Part shown: piece after piece, positions 1 to 7,475 of the stretch
Numbering within the stretch: the stretch's first letter is position 1
Layout: every line of letters begins with the position of its first letter
NCBI RefSeq assembly: GCF_900636745.1
Contig: NZ_LR134310.1
Location: forward strand, 930,001 to 994,000
Source of the DNA: Actinobacillus equuli
GTDB lineage: Bacteria; Pseudomonadota; Gammaproteobacteria; Enterobacterales; Pasteurellaceae
Direction of reading: 5' to 3'
Length of the DNA: 64,000 nucleotides
The notes under the pieces: model-generated
The model's input: the letters and a program-made list of their open reading frames with translations, nothing else
Databases searched by the model: none
Told to the model about the DNA's origin: nothing
Made by a program: the position numbers and the translations under genes

Positions 1-542
1 ATATCGGTAACCTGTTTTCCGCGAAAAAAATCTCGGACTTCTTAAAATCACAAAAAATTACCACTTCCACCACACAGGTGCAAAACTACGCTGAATACCT
101 TGCTAATGCCTTTTTAATCCACAAAGTGCCACGTTATGACATTGAAGGAAAACGCATTTTTGAGATTGGTGAAAAATACTATTTTGAAGATTTGGGGCTT
201 CGTAATGCGCTGATTGGTTATCGTGTGCAAGACCGAGGAAAGTTGCTAGAAAATGCTATTTTCAATCATCTTCAAATTGCAGGCTATGAGGTTAAAATCG
301 GTGGCTTAAACAGCCAAGAAATTGATTTTGTCGCAGAAAAAAATGGCGAACGCATTTATGTGCAAGCCACACTGACAATTAACGAGGAAAAAACGCTAGA
401 ACGAGAATTTGGTAACTTGCTGAAAATCCAAGACAACTACCCGAAATATGTGGTTACAATGGATGAGTTTGAGGGAAATACGTTTGAGGGAGTGCAGTGT
501 TTGAGTTTGAGGGAGTTTCTTGGGGGGTTGGGGATTTGGTAA
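1..542 (+). CDS. ATP-binding protein, DUF4143 C-terminal part (5' truncated by window edge)
   Basis: The reading frame is open from position 3, so the gene starts before the window. The visible 180 or so residues match the C-terminal DUF4143 half of AAA_14-type ATPases: a helical GNLFS...KKISDFLKSQ segment, then YFEDLGLRNAL, and a nuclease-like fold with ENAIFNHL and a Q-EIDFVAE acidic motif, as in that family. The N-terminal P-loop half lies outside the window. Family members are orphan ATPases of uncertain role, common in accessory regions. A DUS-like stem-loop follows directly and probably terminates it. An internal GTG at 78 is not a credible start because conserved sequence runs through it. 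Confidence 0.8.
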   Translation, partial: IGNLFSAKKISDFLKSQKITTSTTQVQNYAEYLANAFLIHKVPRYDIEGKRIFEIGEKYYFEDLGLRNALIGYRVQDRGKLLENAIFNHLQIAGYEVKIGGLNSQEIDFVAEKNGERIYVQATLTINEEKTLEREFGNLLKIQDNYPKYVVTMDEFEGNTFEGVQCLSLREFLGGLGIW

Positions 543-547
543 AAAAT

Positions 548-575
548 ACCGTCTGAATGTTATTGTTCAGACGGT
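548..575 (+). terminator. Stem-loop with Neisseria DUS-like arms
   Basis: A perfect 10-bp inverted repeat ACCGTCTGAA / TTCAGACGGT (548-557 and 566-575) with an 8-nt loop follows the DUF4143 stop codon. The left arm with its flank reads ATACCGTCTGAA, which is 11 of 12 bases of the neisserial AT-DUS. Inverted uptake sequences serving as terminators are typical of Neisseria; in this clade the equivalent uses ACAAGCGGT. Confidence 0.6.
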
Positions 576-663
576 GATATGTACTTTAAATATGCACATA
601 TTTGTAAAATACTTGATTGATCATCATGAAATTTATATAGAAAAAAATAAATGTATTTCTATA

Positions 664-1650
664 TTAAACACTTATTCTTTTATTAGAATAACTTAAAAAA
701 TCATTCTTTATTAAAGCAATATACTTACTTGATGATGGTTCAAAAAGGTTAAGATAATTAAGTAATCCTAGTAAAGAATCTTTAACTTTTTCCAATTCTT
801 TAAGCGATATTTCTTTATTCTTTATAAAATTTCTCCATTCTCTTAATTTAATTCTACGTTTTTTATAAAGTTCTTCGCTTGCTTCCATTATATCTCCACT
901 AATAAAAATTCCAGTGACAGATTTATTCTCAGTTGAATGTCTTATCTGAGTTTTATTTTTACTAACATTAAATCCATGTTTTTTAATGATCTTCTCAACC
1001 ACATAAATAACGCTAGAATCAATCTTATCCCCCGAAAAAGAAACATCATCAACCCAAACACTCATTTTTAGATTTTTATCTTTAGCAAACTTATATAAAT
1101 CATCAAACAATTTCTTATTTACTAAATAAGCTAACCTCATACTTATCTGACTCCCTGTTGGGATGTGGTTATTTATTGAGCACAAATAAGACATAATATC
1201 AGATATTTCTGATGAGCATTGCATAGAATATTTAAAAAATGAATAAATTTTATTTCTATTAGTTGATGGAAAAAACTTAGATATATCTACATTCAGTAGC
1301 ATTTTACAGCCAAAGTGAACTATAGCATTATCATATATGCTACAACCTTTTTTATCAGAGAAAAGGTAATCAGGAGTAATAATTGCTCTTAAATGATGAG
1401 CTATTCTATTATGTATACGATATAGAATTCTATATTTCTTAGGAGATTGAATATCTCTATTATTCTCTATTCGAATAGAATAATAACTAGTAGGATTATC
1501 TAATATATCTTTTAATTCCTCTTGAGACACTCTTAATATAGATAATAATTTTTTAATTGATACAAGCTTAAAGAATGGGCTTTGATTTAAATCATATTCT
1601 TTAGTTTGTCTAATTGGAATTTTTAGAGATTTTCTTCTTATCTTGTTCAA
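664..1650 (-). CDS. Retron-like reverse transcriptase
   Basis: This 328-aa protein is a compact bacterial reverse transcriptase. Visible RT blocks in order are LLNVDISKFFPS (motif A with the first catalytic Asp), IPTGSQIS...LAYLVNKKLFDDL (RT4 region), VWVDDVSFSG (the YxDD box with Trp for Tyr), FNVSKNKTQI and SVTGIFIS, the VTG element typical of retron RTs. There is no maturase or endonuclease domain, which argues against a group II intron. The only plausible start is TTG at 1650, overlapping the upstream XRE gene by 41 bp and so probably translationally coupled. The gene is very AT-rich. Retron or other defence-type RT is inferred from the motifs; the partner RNA is not proven. Confidence 0.85.
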   Translation of the reverse strand: MNKIRRKSLKIPIRQTKEYDLNQSPFFKLVSIKKLLSILRVSQEELKDILDNPTSYYSIRIENNRDIQSPKKYRILYRIHNRIAHHLRAIITPDYLFSDKKGCSIYDNAIVHFGCKMLLNVDISKFFPSTNRNKIYSFFKYSMQCSSEISDIMSYLCSINNHIPTGSQISMRLAYLVNKKLFDDLYKFAKDKNLKMSVWVDDVSFSGDKIDSSVIYVVEKIIKKHGFNVSKNKTQIRHSTENKSVTGIFISGDIMEASEELYKKRRIKLREWRNFIKNKEISLKELEKVKDSLLGLLNYLNLFEPSSSKYIALIKNDFLSYSNKRISV

Positions 1651-1927
1651 TTTTCCATTCCATAATTTTTAGTATTTTATCAGCAATAAAAGTTCTTACA
1701 TTGTGACTAAATGGTTTTTCATTTTCTAATTGTTCGGAAAACAGTAATATTTGAGATGTTTTTATATCAAAAACAGATGAATATTTATTTAATAATTCCA
1801 TAGATATGGAATTTTTACCTGATTCTATTTCGGATAGATGAGATGGAGATATACCTAACTTGATAGCCATATCTTTTTGTTTGATATGATTGAATTGTCT
1901 AATCAACTTTAATGCTTTAGCTAACAT
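1610..1927 (-). CDS. XRE-family HTH regulator paired with the RT
   Basis: This 105-aa protein has an N-terminal Cro/C1-type HTH (about residues 5-60: KQKDMAIKLGISPSHLSEIESGK) and a short helical tail. It sits between a 64-aa ORF and the reverse transcriptase, overlapping the latter by 41 bp, so all three probably share one mRNA. It is the obvious candidate to bind the two AAATTC-N9-GAATTT palindromes around the operon promoter. Retrons with a small HTH partner are described in the published retron classification; assignment to that type is inference. The ATG lacks a strong Shine-Dalgarno (only GAGAA upstream). Confidence 0.8.
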   Translation of the reverse strand: MLAKALKLIRQFNHIKQKDMAIKLGISPSHLSEIESGKNSISMELLNKYSSVFDIKTSQILLFSEQLENEKPFSHNVRTFIADKILKIMEWKIEQDKKKISKNSN

Positions 1928-1944
1928 AATATAATTCTCAAAAG

Positions 1945-2258
1945 TTAGGGGTTTTCAAATCATTAAAAAAACTCCTTTAACTGATTAAAAAAATCAATTA
2001 ATTTATCAATTACATTAGCAATTTTTGTAATGCATTCAAGTAATGATAATAATTTTTTTACTAAGGATTTTCGCTTGTTTTTATCTTTAGATAAATTTCT
2101 GCGACTTTTTTTCTTGATTAACGAATACCAAAGGTTGTGTAACGTATACATTTTCATAAATGCACTCCTGTTATTCCTGCATCCCTTTAAAACACAATGT
2201 TTTAAACTTGGCAGTGTCATCGCAATAACAAGTCTGCTTTGATATTCTCAACCCCTAA
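1945..2258 (-). ncRNA. Candidate retron msr-msd boundaries (long-range inverted repeat)
   Basis: On the minus strand TTAGGGGTT (2258-2250) is exactly complementary to AACCCCTAA (1953-1945). About 300 nt apart and immediately upstream of the XRE-RT genes, these resemble the a1/a2 ends of a retron non-coding RNA. A 9-bp hairpin with a 3-nt loop (TTTAAAACA/TGTTTTAAA, 2186-2206) lies inside. No clear priming-guanosine motif was recognised, and a 64-aa ORF with a good ribosome-binding site overlaps the interval, so this is a candidate only. Confidence 0.35.
1963..2157 (-). CDS. Small cationic protein upstream of the XRE-RT pair
   Basis: A 64-aa ORF starts at ATG 2157 behind a good Shine-Dalgarno (AGGAG, 7-nt spacing). 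A longer in-frame start at 2220 has no ribosome-binding site and was not used. The N-terminal half is very basic (KKKSRR, KDKNKRK); the C-terminal half forms an amphipathic helix rich in Leu, Ile and Phe, reminiscent of small membrane-active toxins. No family is recognised. It is the first ORF of the RT operon and lies inside a 9-bp inverted repeat (1945-1953 and 2250-2258). The stretch could instead be part of a structured RNA, so its coding status is uncertain. Confidence 0.5.
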   Translation of the reverse strand: MKMYTLHNLWYSLIKKKSRRNLSKDKNKRKSLVKKLLSLLECITKIANVIDKLIDFFNQLKEFF

Positions 2259-2264
2259 GATTGA

Positions 2265-2292
2265 GCAGCTGGCTCAGTCATAAGCCAGCTGC
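2265..2292. repeat. Perfect 10-bp stem-loop in RT operon leader
   Basis: GCAGCTGGCT / AGCCAGCTGC with an 8-nt loop lies in the untranslated leader between the promoter near 2421-2450 and the first ORF. Neither strand has a following U-run, so it is more likely an RNA structural element than a terminator. It could belong to a retron msr or act as a leader hairpin. Confidence 0.6.
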
Positions 2293-2403
2293 ATTACATT
2301 TTATGCATTTATATTCTAAATACTTGAATACTTGTGCCCTGTAAATGTTAGGATTTCTCCCAGTTCAAAGGAACTATATATGTAGTACTGACGACATTCA
2401 GAA

Positions 2404-2474
2404 AAATTCACAACGAGCGAATTTTATCAAACACATGAATATTAAGTCAATAAAAATTCGGTAATTGTGAATTT
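2404..2474 (-). promoter_or_regulatory. RT operon promoter flanked by two identical palindromic operators
   Basis: Two copies of AAATTC-N9-GAATTT lie at 2404-2424 and 2454-2474, centres exactly 50 bp apart. They are in inverted orientation: the asymmetric cores share TTGTGAATTT. Between and overlapping them on the minus strand is a promoter, TTGACT (2450-2445), an 18-bp spacer and TAAAAT (2426-2421), so the downstream operator covers the -10 region and the other lies just upstream of -35. The integral-turn spacing suggests cooperative repression or looping, most simply by the XRE protein of the same operon. Confidence 0.7.
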
Positions 2475-2557
2475 TAATAACATAGATACAGCCGCTAGAG
2501 TCTTTATAATATACTCTGTAATCAGAACGAATATATAAATTTCATAAAAAAAACAAG

Positions 2558-2592
2558 CGGTCGATTTCCAGCAAAACCTTGCAAATCGACCG
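2558..2592 (-). terminator. USS-containing terminator of the LysR gene
   Basis: CGGTCGATTT (2558-2567) pairs with AAATCGACCG (2583-2592); the left arm is part of an ACAAGCGGTC uptake signal. On the minus strand the stem is followed by an A/T-rich tail containing a U-run, just past the LysR stop codon. Confidence 0.65.
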
Positions 2593-2608
2593 AACTTTCC
2601 CTTTCTCC

Positions 2609-3502
2609 CTACCAATCCCCCTTCCCCTCAAACTCTTCGACTAAAAAATCCACAAAGCTGCGGATGGTTTGGGGGAGTTGGCGGCGGGAGGGATAGACGG
2701 CGTACACTTGATAAGTCGGCATTTGCCAATCGGGTAGCACAATTTGTAGTTGATTGTTTTTGAGCTGTTGTTCAATAAAATATTTAGGCAACATTGCAAT
2801 GCCACCGTCTGCTAAGGTGAAATTAAGTAATGCCCCTGTGTCGTTGATGGTGAGTTGGCTGGTCAGTTCCAACACGGTTTCTTGCCCGTCTTTGATAAAT
2901 GTCCACTCTTTTCGGTTTACATTTGCGTGTGCTAAATAACGATGATTAGCTAATTCTTGCGGTGAGTGAATTATGCCGTGCTGAGCTACATAGGTGGGCG
3001 TTGCCACTAATAAAGAATGGCAAGTGAATAATGGACGAGCTACAACATTTGGATCGGGGTTGTTAGTAAAACGAACGGCAAGATCGATTCCCTCTTCAAC
3101 TAAATTTACCATGTTATCCGCCAAAATCAGTTGAATATTCAGCTTCGGATGTTTGGCTAAAAAAGTGCGAATCGCATTGAGCAAATGGGTGCTACCAAAT
3201 GCTGCATTCGAGGCAATTTTCAACGAGCCTCGTAATTCCCCTCGCTTAGTTAAAAAATCCTGTTCAATAGCCGAGGTTAATTCCGTCATTTTTTTGCAAT
3301 ATTCGACCGCTTGTTCGCCTGCATCAGTCAGCGAAACGTGGCGAGTGGTACGTTGCAAAAGCCGAGCATTAAACCATTCTTCCATAAGGGCAACTGCGCG
3401 AGTAACCTTCGGGCGTGAAAGATCCAACCGTTCCGCTGTTGCGGTAAAACTGCCGGTTTCCGCCACCATTAAAAACACTTGAATTGCAGTAATTCTATCC
3501 AC
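2609..3502 (-). CDS. LysR-family transcriptional regulator
   Basis: A 297-aa full-length LysR protein: winged HTH at residues 1-60 (TAIQVFLMVAETGSFTATAERLDLSRPKVTRAVALME), then a periplasmic-binding-like effector domain (about 90-290). It resembles the CrgA/YhjC-like branch. It starts at GTG 3502 behind AAGGG. It is divergent from a secreted NTF2/SnoaL-type protein at 3631, with a perfect ATTGTTT-N8-AAACAAT palindrome in between, so it probably regulates itself and that gene. Effector unknown. Confidence 0.9.
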   Translation of the reverse strand: MDRITAIQVFLMVAETGSFTATAERLDLSRPKVTRAVALMEEWFNARLLQRTTRHVSLTDAGEQAVEYCKKMTELTSAIEQDFLTKRGELRGSLKIASNAAFGSTHLLNAIRTFLAKHPKLNIQLILADNMVNLVEEGIDLAVRFTNNPDPNVVARPLFTCHSLLVATPTYVAQHGIIHSPQELANHRYLAHANVNRKEWTFIKDGQETVLELTSQLTINDTGALLNFTLADGGIAMLPKYFIEQQLKNNQLQIVLPDWQMPTYQVYAVYPSRRQLPQTIRSFVDFLVEEFEGKGDW

Positions 3503-3513
3503 TTTTCACCCTT

Positions 3514-3535
3514 ATTGTTTCAATTTTTAAAACAA
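3514..3535. promoter_or_regulatory. Candidate LysR operator
   Basis: The palindrome ATTGTTT-N8-AAACAAT lies 12 bp upstream of the LysR start in the divergent intergenic region. It has LysR-type symmetry and would cover the regulator's own promoter. A TATAAT at 3577-3582 is a likely -10 for the divergent gene. Confidence 0.5.
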
Positions 3536-3630
3536 TTATATTCAGAAACCAGCCTTTTTCCCATTTTTTATTTCAATATAATGGCAACAGATTATTTGAA
3601 ACTATTCAAGTCAAGCAAAGGAAAATCAAT

Positions 3631-4083
3631 ATGAAAAAATTACTTAAAACTGCAGTAATTTCAACCGCACTTTTAGCCACAACAGCAGCAATGGCACACA
3701 CCACACCGGAGCAAAATAAGAAGAACGCTCTTGAGTTTTATGAATTAGTGTTTAACCAACACAAAGTACAAGAAGGCACAGACAAATATATCGGCAAAGA
3801 ATATTTACAGCACAACCCGACCGTAGCGGACGGTGGCAAAGCCTTTGTGGACGCATTTGCGCCGTTCTTAAAAGAACATCCGCAATCTCGTGCTGAAATC
3901 AAACGTGTGGTGGCAGAAGGTGATTTAGTGATGTTGCACGTTCATAGCAAGTTAAATCCGCAAGATAAAGGCGAAGCGGTGGTGGATATTTTCCGCTTTG
4001 ATGAAAACGGTAAAATCGTAGAACACTGGGACGTAATCCAAGCCGTACCAGAAAAAACGGCAAGCGGTCGTTCAATGTTCTAA
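3631..4083 (+). CDS. Secreted SnoaL/NTF2-like protein
   Basis: A 150-aa protein with a classical signal peptide (MKKLLKTAVISTALLATTAAMA) followed by an NTF2/SnoaL-like domain. Features include NALEFYELVFNQHK, YLQHNPTVADG, VVAEGDLVMLHVHSK and FRFDENGKIVEHWDVIQ, typical of the predicted SnoaL-like aldol-condensation or ester-cyclase family. It should act in the periplasm; the substrate is unknown. The start is supported by AAGGA 7-8 nt upstream. It stands alone between its divergent LysR gene and a USS terminator. Confidence 0.85.
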   Translation: MKKLLKTAVISTALLATTAAMAHTTPEQNKKNALEFYELVFNQHKVQEGTDKYIGKEYLQHNPTVADGGKAFVDAFAPFLKEHPQSRAEIKRVVAEGDLVMLHVHSKLNPQDKGEAVVDIFRFDENGKIVEHWDVIQAVPEKTASGRSMF

Positions 4084-4103
4084 CTTAAATTTAAGGTAAC
4101 AAG

Positions 4104-4140
4104 CGGTCGAAAAACAAGGATGTTTTGCGACCATTTTTTT
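4104..4140 (+). terminator. USS terminator
   Basis: GGTCG...CGACC stem beginning in an ACAAGCGGTCG uptake signal and followed by seven T residues, directly after the SnoaL-like gene. Confidence 0.7.
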
Positions 4141-4236
4141 ATTGTAAAATATGCAGATAATACGAAAGTGCCTTAGAAACGAACAAAATTCACCGCTTAA
4201 TGAAATGTTTCGCTTTGAAAAAGAGATGAAAACACC

Positions 4237-4779
4237 GTGAAAACTGTCGCCCTTATCCTTTACCCAAATTTCAGCTTATTTCATTTTGCCGTGCCACAAA
4301 TGGTATTTTCCGCAACAGGATTGGCAAATGAGCCGTTATTTGACTTGAAAATTGTGGCGGAACAACCTGAAATCTCGCTTTCAGGCGGTTCAGTAGTGCA
4401 AGCCGACAGCGATTTAAGGCTGCTTGAAACCGCTGATATTATTATTGTCCCCGCTTGGAATGATTTTGATGAAAAACCAACTGCAGCATTGCAAACGGCG
4501 TTGCAACAAGCAAATGCCCGTGGCGCAATGCTTGTCGGGTTGTGTTTAGGCACTTACGCCTTGGCATATTCAGGTTTATTAGATGGCAAACGGGCGGCAA
4601 CCCACTGGATGAGTGAGGCGGATTTTCATCAACGTTTTCCACAAGTGCGGTTAGATTTGAACGCACTTTATGTGCAACAAGGCAACCTGATGACATCCGC
4701 CGGCACAGCGGCTGGGCTGGATTGTTGTTTGGCAATTGTGCGGGAAATTTATGGTGTAAAAACGAGCCAAGGTTATTGA
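4237..4779 (+). pseudogene. Truncated GlxA-family regulator (copy 1, DJ-1/PfpI half only)
   Basis: The 180-aa frame begins at GTG 4237 and matches the first 176 residues of the intact regulator at 9384-10325 with about 18 base differences and no indels over 527 nt. It keeps the DJ-1/PfpI-like amidotransferase domain with the LVGLCLGTYALAYSGLLDG nucleophile-elbow region. Homology stops abruptly at 4764, after which four unrelated codons lead to TGA. The C-terminal AraC-type DNA-binding domain is missing, so it cannot regulate as the full protein does. It is one arm of the direct repeat flanking the radical-SAM operon. Confidence 0.85.
4238..4764 (+). repeat. Left arm of 527-bp direct repeat
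   Basis: This segment aligns without gaps to 9385-9911; roughly 18 mismatches were counted by eye, many at third codon positions. Sequence on both sides is unrelated. The two arms bracket about 4.6 kb holding four coupled genes. Confidence 0.9.
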
Positions 4780-4780
4780 A

Positions 4781-4794
4781 GTAGTACGTACTAC
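4781..4794. repeat. 14-bp perfect palindrome at repeat/island junction
   Basis: GTAGTACGTACTAC starts one base after the stop codon of the truncated regulator and 16 bp beyond the end of the direct repeat. It may be a protein-binding site or a relic of an integration junction; no function is proven. Confidence 0.45.
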
Positions 4795-4825
4795 ATAAAG
4801 TACGATCAAATTTAGGTAAGAAATA

Positions 4826-4860
4826 CCGTCTGAAAAATAATTCCAGGCGGCGTTTTTTTT
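4826..4860 (+). terminator. DUS-like terminator
   Basis: CCGTCTGAA pairs imperfectly with TTCCAGGCGG and is followed by eight T residues. The left arm with its flank, ATACCGTCTGAA, is an 11 of 12 match to the neisserial AT-DUS. Confidence 0.6.
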
Positions 4861-5292
4861 ATTTCTATTATTCCGTTGATCGTAATATATGTACTGTATG
4901 CTAATACACTTGGCATAGCAAAAAAAATCAAAATAAAAGACAGTAGTGGTTCGAAGTGATTGATTTCCTAAGATTGGAACAACAAAGAAATTGAACGAAC
5001 GAAATTGCTAGAAGTACTAACAAATCACACCATCAGACATGATGAATATTCTTTATACAGCCCTAACTTCCACCACAATTCCCCTCTATTTAAAATCTTA
5101 GAAGATTGTTTGAAAATTGGATAAGAAAGTTCGGAAACATAAGCTGTTTAGGTGATATTTGTCATTTTTTATTACACTTTGTAATGAATTCATACATCCA
5201 CTAATTCCGACTAGTATTCATTCTCTAGCCTCCGTTATAATCAATGTCACCTTAAGCTAAGTTAATTCGATCAAACACAAGGATTGTAAATT
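4861..5292. other. Intergenic stretch with a gene remnant and promoter
   Basis: No intact gene is seen. About 4977-5124 (+) is an open frame without a start codon (WNNKEIERTKLLEVL ... FKILEDCLKIG, then stop) that looks like the 3' remnant of an unidentified gene. A TATAAT near 5233-5240 and AAGGA at about 5279-5283 probably drive and initiate the HTH-PIN-ankyrin gene at 5293. Confidence 0.4.
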
Positions 5293-6531
5293 ATGATTAC
5301 AGAGACCATCGGAACAAACATTAAAACATTTCGAGAGAAATATAAAATGTCTCAACAAGATCTTGCTGATAAAATGAATATCGCTCGACCTGTCATTTCC
5401 AATTGGGAACATGGTAAAACCGAACCTTCATCCTCTCAACTTCTAAAATTAGCGAGAATCTTTGATGCATCAACCGATAAGATTTTAGGTAATACATCGG
5501 GCAGACAAGACATTGTGGTAGTCGATACTTCTGCACTGATTAAGCGCCCTTCATTTACAGAAGAATTGCTAGCACAATTTGATGAAGTGATCATTCCTGA
5601 TATTGTCATTTCTGAACTAAATTACCAAAAAGATAAAGGCAAAGATGGCATGAAACAGAATGCTTGGCTAATAATGGCTAATATTGACAAAATCAAAACA
5701 GCAGGAAAAAGTAATCTCGTTATCAGCAAAAATATCAAAACAGACGGTAATAACGATGAAAAAATTGCTGACATTGCGATAAGAAAAGCAAGAGCTAATC
5801 CAAGTGCTGATGTTTATCTTTTATCAGATGATATTTATTTTCAATTTTTAGCCTCACATACCAAAAATGTTATTCCAATTACGCCAAAAAATTATTTGCT
5901 CCAATTTGGTAATACAAACCAAGATATTGATTTGGTTAAGTCCATTGAATTTTTTGCATTAGTTAAAGCGAATAAATTGGCAGAAGTCAAAGTATTTGAT
6001 CTCACCCATGTTGATATTAACCTACATGATCCTGACAGCGGATTTACCCCTTTGATTGCCGCAGTCAGAAATAGAAATTTGGAAATGATTAAATTCTTAT
6101 CAGGATTACCAAATATTGATATGGATAAACAGGATAAATATAAATACTGTTTTTCTGCAATACACCATGCTGCACAACTAAAAGATTTGTCAGTTATCAA
6201 ACTGTTAGCAACATATCAGACTGATATAGATTTGGGGAGCAGTGGTAAAAATGCAGGAAATACACCACTTATGATTGCTGCTTGGAGTGGCTTTAAAGAA
6301 GGTGTGGAATTCTTTTTATCGCAAGGCGCTTGTGCTAATCAGCAAGACAGTAATGGCTTTACGGCATTGATTAAAGCCTGCATTAAAAATAATGCTTCAA
6401 TTATCAATCAACTGGCAGATAAAACGGACAAACAAATCCGTAGCCGTGAAAATAAGAGAGCAGTAGATTACCTTAATCCCAATAAAATCAACTACCAACA
6501 AATACAAAAATTATTTAAGGAAGCCAAATGA
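5293..6531 (+). CDS. HTH-PIN-ankyrin fusion protein, first gene of the radical-SAM operon
   Basis: A 412-aa three-part protein. Residues 1-66 are an XRE HTH (QQDLADKMNIARPVISNWEHGKTEP). Residues about 72-205 are a PIN ribonuclease-like domain with spaced acidic residues: D78 in VVVDTSAL, Glu in ISELNY, NDEKIAD, LLSDD. Residues about 235-400 are ankyrin repeats (GFTPLIAAVRNRNLEMIKFL, IHHAAQLKDLSVIKLL, GNTPLMIAAWSG, GFTALIKACIKNN). AAGGA precedes the ATG. The stop overlaps the next start by 4 bp (ATGA). It could be a self-regulating RNase effector kept in check by the ankyrin part; that role is inference. Confidence 0.85.
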   Translation: MITETIGTNIKTFREKYKMSQQDLADKMNIARPVISNWEHGKTEPSSSQLLKLARIFDASTDKILGNTSGRQDIVVVDTSALIKRPSFTEELLAQFDEVIIPDIVISELNYQKDKGKDGMKQNAWLIMANIDKIKTAGKSNLVISKNIKTDGNNDEKIADIAIRKARANPSADVYLLSDDIYFQFLASHTKNVIPITPKNYLLQFGNTNQDIDLVKSIEFFALVKANKLAEVKVFDLTHVDINLHDPDSGFTPLIAAVRNRNLEMIKFLSGLPNIDMDKQDKYKYCFSAIHHAAQLKDLSVIKLLATYQTDIDLGSSGKNAGNTPLMIAAWSGFKEGVEFFLSQGACANQQDSNGFTALIKACIKNNASIINQLADKTDKQIRSRENKRAVDYLNPNKINYQQIQKLFKEAK

Positions 6532-7475
6532 TAGACCGAGCCTGTATTTCTTTAGGGGAATTGTGTAATTTGAAATGTGCATACTGCCATTTTCAAAATG
6601 AAGAAAACGGTAAATTAAGTGGTTTACGTCAAGAATTTACTGGTAATGAGATGATTGTTATTGCCGATAATATTTACCGTTATGTACTTGAAAATGATGT
6701 ACCCATTTTCAAAATAGGTATTGTTGGTGCGGGTGAAACTTTGTTACAGTTTAAAAAAATTCACACGTTAATTAACTACGTTAAGGAAAAGCAATATACA
6801 CGGTTGCAATTTTATACGATTACCAACGGCACAGTTTTCAAAAAAGACATGTTGGATTTTTTCTTTGAAAACCAATCACTTATTAAATTAAACATTTCGT
6901 TGGATGGATATGAAGAATTACATAATATTGGCAGGGAACGTTTTAAAGATGTGTTTAAAGGTATTGGTAAATATGAAATGCGTTTTAATCAAAAGCCGCC
7001 TATTAATTGTACCGTTCATCAAGAAACATTGAAGTACCGTGATGAATTACATGATTTTTTTGTGAACAATCAATTTAAAAACATTACTTTTTCTCGACTT
7101 TTTGATTCGCATGATGAAAATTTGGTCGTTTCAGCAGTGGAATTTCGTGATTTCTTAAATTCATTTTCAGGCAGCCAGCTTCAATTACGCCAATTAGATC
7201 CTAATAATCAGAAAAAGTATGATTGCACGATGTACGGTAATTTATGTGGTGTTGGTAGAAACAATATTTTTATTACCAAACGCGGCATTTATCCGTGTGG
7301 TAGATTTTACGGCAATGAGCAATATAACTATGGTGCATTTAATTTGCCATTAGATACAGTTGAACAACAAATGAAGCAGATGAAGCCGCTTAATGACGGC
7401 GAATGCTATTACGATAAATATGCAGGAAACAAAAAAGATGAAAATAGCAGTGTATGGCGTATCGAGATCGGGTAA
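6528..7475 (+). CDS. Radical SAM protein
   Basis: A 315-aa radical SAM enzyme with the cluster motif C13-x3-C17-x2-C20 (LCNLKCAYCHF), a VGAGETLL glycine-rich segment and ITNGT / LNISLDG strands of the partial TIM barrel. The C-terminal part has further cysteines (CTMYGNLCG, YPCGRFYG), like a twitch/SPASM auxiliary-cluster region. Coupled by a 4-bp overlap to the HTH-PIN-ankyrin gene and overlapping the kinase/HAD gene by 38 bp, so it belongs to the same pathway. Substrate unknown; neighbouring nucleotide enzymes suggest a nucleotide or ribosyl compound. Confidence 0.85.
   Translation: MIDRACISLGELCNLKCAYCHFQNEENGKLSGLRQEFTGNEMIVIADNIYRYVLENDVPIFKIGIVGAGETLLQFKKIHTLINYVKEKQYTRLQFYTITNGTVFKKDMLDFFFENQSLIKLNISLDGYEELHNIGRERFKDVFKGIGKYEMRFNQKPPINCTVHQETLKYRDELHDFFVNNQFKNITFSRLFDSHDENLVVSAVEFRDFLNSFSGSQLQLRQLDPNNQKKYDCTMYGNLCGVGRNNIFITKRGIYPCGRFYGNEQYNYGAFNLPLDTVEQQMKQMKPLNDGECYYDKYAGNKKDENSSVWRIEIG

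Noticed and set aside
664-1650. Group II intron origin of the RT
   Set aside because: No maturase or HNH domain, no intron RNA domains V/VI nearby, and the motifs (VTG) point to a retron-like RT.
1963-2220. 85-codon version of the small ORF starting at 2220
   Set aside because: No Shine-Dalgarno at 2220, while ATG 2157 has AGGAG at the right distance; the 64-codon form was kept.
4781-4794. Palindrome as an att site of an integrase
   Set aside because: No integrase gene and no matching copy at the right end of the island; left as an unassigned palindrome.
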